Shown here: one piece after another, positions 5,706 to 7,016 of the stretch
Numbering within the stretch: position 1 is the first letter of the stretch
How the letters are laid out: the number at the start of each line of letters is the position of its first letter
Assembly: GCA_965372385.1 (NCBI GenBank)
Contig: CBDVCD010000182.1
Span: 1 to 7,016, forward strand
Direction of reading: 5' to 3'
Length of the DNA: 7,016 nucleotides
Source of the DNA: JASJBU01 sp965372385
GTDB lineage: Bacteria > Pseudomonadota > Gammaproteobacteria > Chromatiales > Chromatiaceae
Translations under genes and position numbers: made by a program
The notes under the pieces: generated by a model
The model's database searches: none
The model's input: only the letters and a program-made list of their open reading frames with translations
What the model was told of the DNA's origin: nothing

Positions 5706-6911
5706 TCATTCAGAAGGAAAAAGACGGGCAAATTCCTTGGCTGAGCGTACCAGGCTGTCCTCGATGGAGACTCCGGCAAACCAGTTGCCGGTCAGTGCCA
5801 TCCGGGTCCCCGCCAGCGCCTGATCCACCTTTTCGATCCTCTGTTGATGGCCGAGCCGAAGGGCTGGCAGCCGGTTCCCGCAAGCAGCACTGCCCTGAAT
5901 GGCATCTTCAGTTACCCCCAACACAGCCTGGATTCGCGCCATCTTGGCGGACCGATCCAACCTTCCAGGACGAAAATGGAAGGTAAATGCGCGATGACGG
6001 GGATCCGGCACCAGATCCCGGGACACCACGGAGTAGAAATCATCATCACGACCAATGATGCCTGCCAATGGTGGCAGTTCAAGCGCTTCGGCCCCAAGCA
6101 ATACGGCAAGACTCTCTATCTCCGCCATCTCAATCTGCGATAGTGGCTCTGCAAGCTGGGGAAAGTTCGGCTGCAGCAGTCCCGCCGCCACATCGGGTGC
6201 TATTGCCAGCACCAGGTGAGTTGCCGTGATGGGGTCAGTCTCTTTGGTGAACACGCGATATCCATCGTCCAGTGCTTCAATTCGCGCCACCGCACTGTTG
6301 GTGTCCACCGCTAAACCTGGCTGATTGACAATCTTTTCCATGAAGGATTGCAGTCCGGCCTGACCCGTGTAGCTGCGGATTATCTCTTTTCGTCGAGGCT
6401 TTTTTCTGAATAGCGAGTCGGCGGGGAATTCCTTTGCCGATTGGCAGACAACTGCATCCAGCGCGGGGCCAAGTACACGCTGAAAATTACGCCTGCCCAT
6501 GATAGCGCCGAAATAATCACCGGCGGAACGACCCACCTTCTTTGTCATCAGCAACCGGGGCAACACCCCCAGCAGCTCAACATAACTGAGCTGGGATGGG
6601 ATCGATCTCAAGCCATCTGCTGTCTGTATCCGATAGCGTAACTTCTGCTTAGGCCGGAGTGTCCCTAATTGCCCCGTATCTTCGAGTATCTGGAGGAAGT
6701 TGCCATAGCTGTTGTAACAGGTATGCGCCCCCAGTTCCGTCCAGAAAGGCCCCCCAGAGGTTGCAAACTGATGACTGCGAATAGCGCCGCCAATAGAGTT
6801 CGAGGCCTCGAGAACCTGTGTGGCTATTCCACGGTGGTTGGCAAGGTGGGCAAATCCCAAGCCGCTAATCCCACCACCGATAACCAGTAGCTCTACCGTT
6901 CTTCCACTCAT
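5706..6911 (-). CDS. FAD-dependent oxidoreductase, HemY-type protoporphyrinogen-oxidase-like
   Basis: The 401-residue product is a flavin amine-oxidase superfamily enzyme resembling HemY-type protoporphyrinogen oxidase. The FAD-binding Rossmann fold is LLVIGGGISGLGFAHLA (8-24), with Glu35 at the end of the second strand (VLEAS) for ribose binding and GG at 41-42 (SIGGAIRS). The C-terminal flavin-contact motif is LTGNWFAGVSIEDSL (373-387), comparable to the GNY/GVGLPDC region of HemY. It is shorter than the 450-480 residues of typical HemY, and the middle, membrane-binding part is divergent, so the substrate could be another porphyrinogen, carotenoid or amine. The ATG at 6911 is chosen because GAGG (6921-6924) lies 9 nt upstream; the longer GTG start at 6935 would overlap that Shine-Dalgarno. 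It is apparently monocistronic, with a terminator palindrome upstream separating it from whatever lies to the right. Confidence 0.72.
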   Translation of the reverse strand: MSGRTVELLVIGGGISGLGFAHLANHRGIATQVLEASNSIGGAIRSHQFATSGGPFWTELGAHTCYNSYGNFLQILEDTGQLGTLRPKQKLRYRIQTADGLRSIPSQLSYVELLGVLPRLLMTKKVGRSAGDYFGAIMGRRNFQRVLGPALDAVVCQSAKEFPADSLFRKKPRRKEIIRSYTGQAGLQSFMEKIVNQPGLAVDTNSAVARIEALDDGYRVFTKETDPITATHLVLAIAPDVAAGLLQPNFPQLAEPLSQIEMAEIESLAVLLGAEALELPPLAGIIGRDDDFYSVVSRDLVPDPRHRAFTFHFRPGRLDRSAKMARIQAVLGVTEDAIQGSAACGNRLPALRLGHQQRIEKVDQALAGTRMALTGNWFAGVSIEDSLVRSAKEFARLFPSE

Positions 6912-6920
6912 GAAAACCGA

Positions 6921-6924
6921 CCTC
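6921..6924 (-). promoter_or_regulatory. Ribosome binding site fixing the oxidoreductase start at 6911
   Basis: GAGG on the minus strand stands 9 nt before the ATG at 6911. The alternative in-frame GTG at 6935 has no such element and would add eight residues (RLLRSVF region) not expected before the Rossmann strand. Confidence 0.7.
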
Positions 6925-6974
6925 AGCAATCTCACATCAGCACAAGTTTACTGAGAAAGAAGCGACTGAAAAAG

Positions 6975-7011
6975 AAAAACCGCTGAATGGTTGAACCATT
7001 CAGCGGTTTTT
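6975..7011. terminator. 37-bp perfect palindrome, probable intrinsic terminator
   Basis: AAAAACCGCTGAATGGTT (6975-6992) and AACCATTCAGCGGTTTTT (6994-7011) are exact inverted arms around one G, so the real loop would be about TTGAA. T-tracts follow the stem in both directions; on the minus strand the tract is longer (TTTTTCTTTTTC). It most likely ends a minus-strand gene beyond the right edge, before the oxidoreductase promoter, but it could also end a convergent transcript. Confidence 0.8.
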
Positions 7012-7016
7012 ATAAA

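Overview
The window looks like chromosomal DNA from a gammaproteobacterium, perhaps of the Chromatiales or sulfur-oxidiser type. The evidence is the gene run argC - DUF6776 - bactofilin - erpA, a conserved gammaproteobacterial neighbourhood (recalled from Pseudomonas and purple sulfur bacteria, not searched here). An IscR-type site upstream of erpA and a YiaD-like OmpA lipoprotein also fit. Most of the right two thirds is roughly 55-58% G+C by hand count; the stretch around 280-1390 is lower (sampled lines 38-47%). I see no tRNA, rRNA, CRISPR array, insertion sequence or phage gene.

Left part (1-1270). On the minus strand a short unrecognised ORF (266-493) overlaps by 14 nt the start of a secreted-protein gene that runs off the left edge. 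That gene is broken in frame at a run of six G (169-174, plus strand). Divergently, a nitrobindin-like beta-barrel gene (710-1267) lies behind a perfect 21-bp palindrome sitting between candidate -35 and -10 boxes.

Middle (1321-3760). A YiaD-like OmpA lipoprotein (plus strand) converges on erpA (minus strand) across a perfect 14-bp-stem bidirectional terminator. erpA has its own sigma70-type promoter overlapped by a 21/25 match to the IscR type 1 consensus. Upstream of it on the same strand lie the bactofilin gene and, 24 nt further, a single-pass membrane coiled-coil protein (DUF6776 type).

Right part (3758-7016). argC (arginine biosynthesis) precedes the DUF6776 gene by 6 nt, so argC - DUF6776 - bactofilin is probably one transcript, possibly continuing into erpA. 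A DUF4126 membrane protein gene (plus) follows across a 232-nt gap. It abuts, stop to stop with no intervening base, a minus-strand FAD-dependent oxidoreductase resembling HemY-type protoporphyrinogen oxidase. The window ends in a 37-bp palindromic terminator.

Most of this is housekeeping. The most unusual items are the homopolymer frameshift at the left edge, the operator-like palindrome before the nitrobindin-like gene, the IscR-type control of erpA, and the pairing of a bactofilin with a membrane coiled-coil protein that could anchor it.
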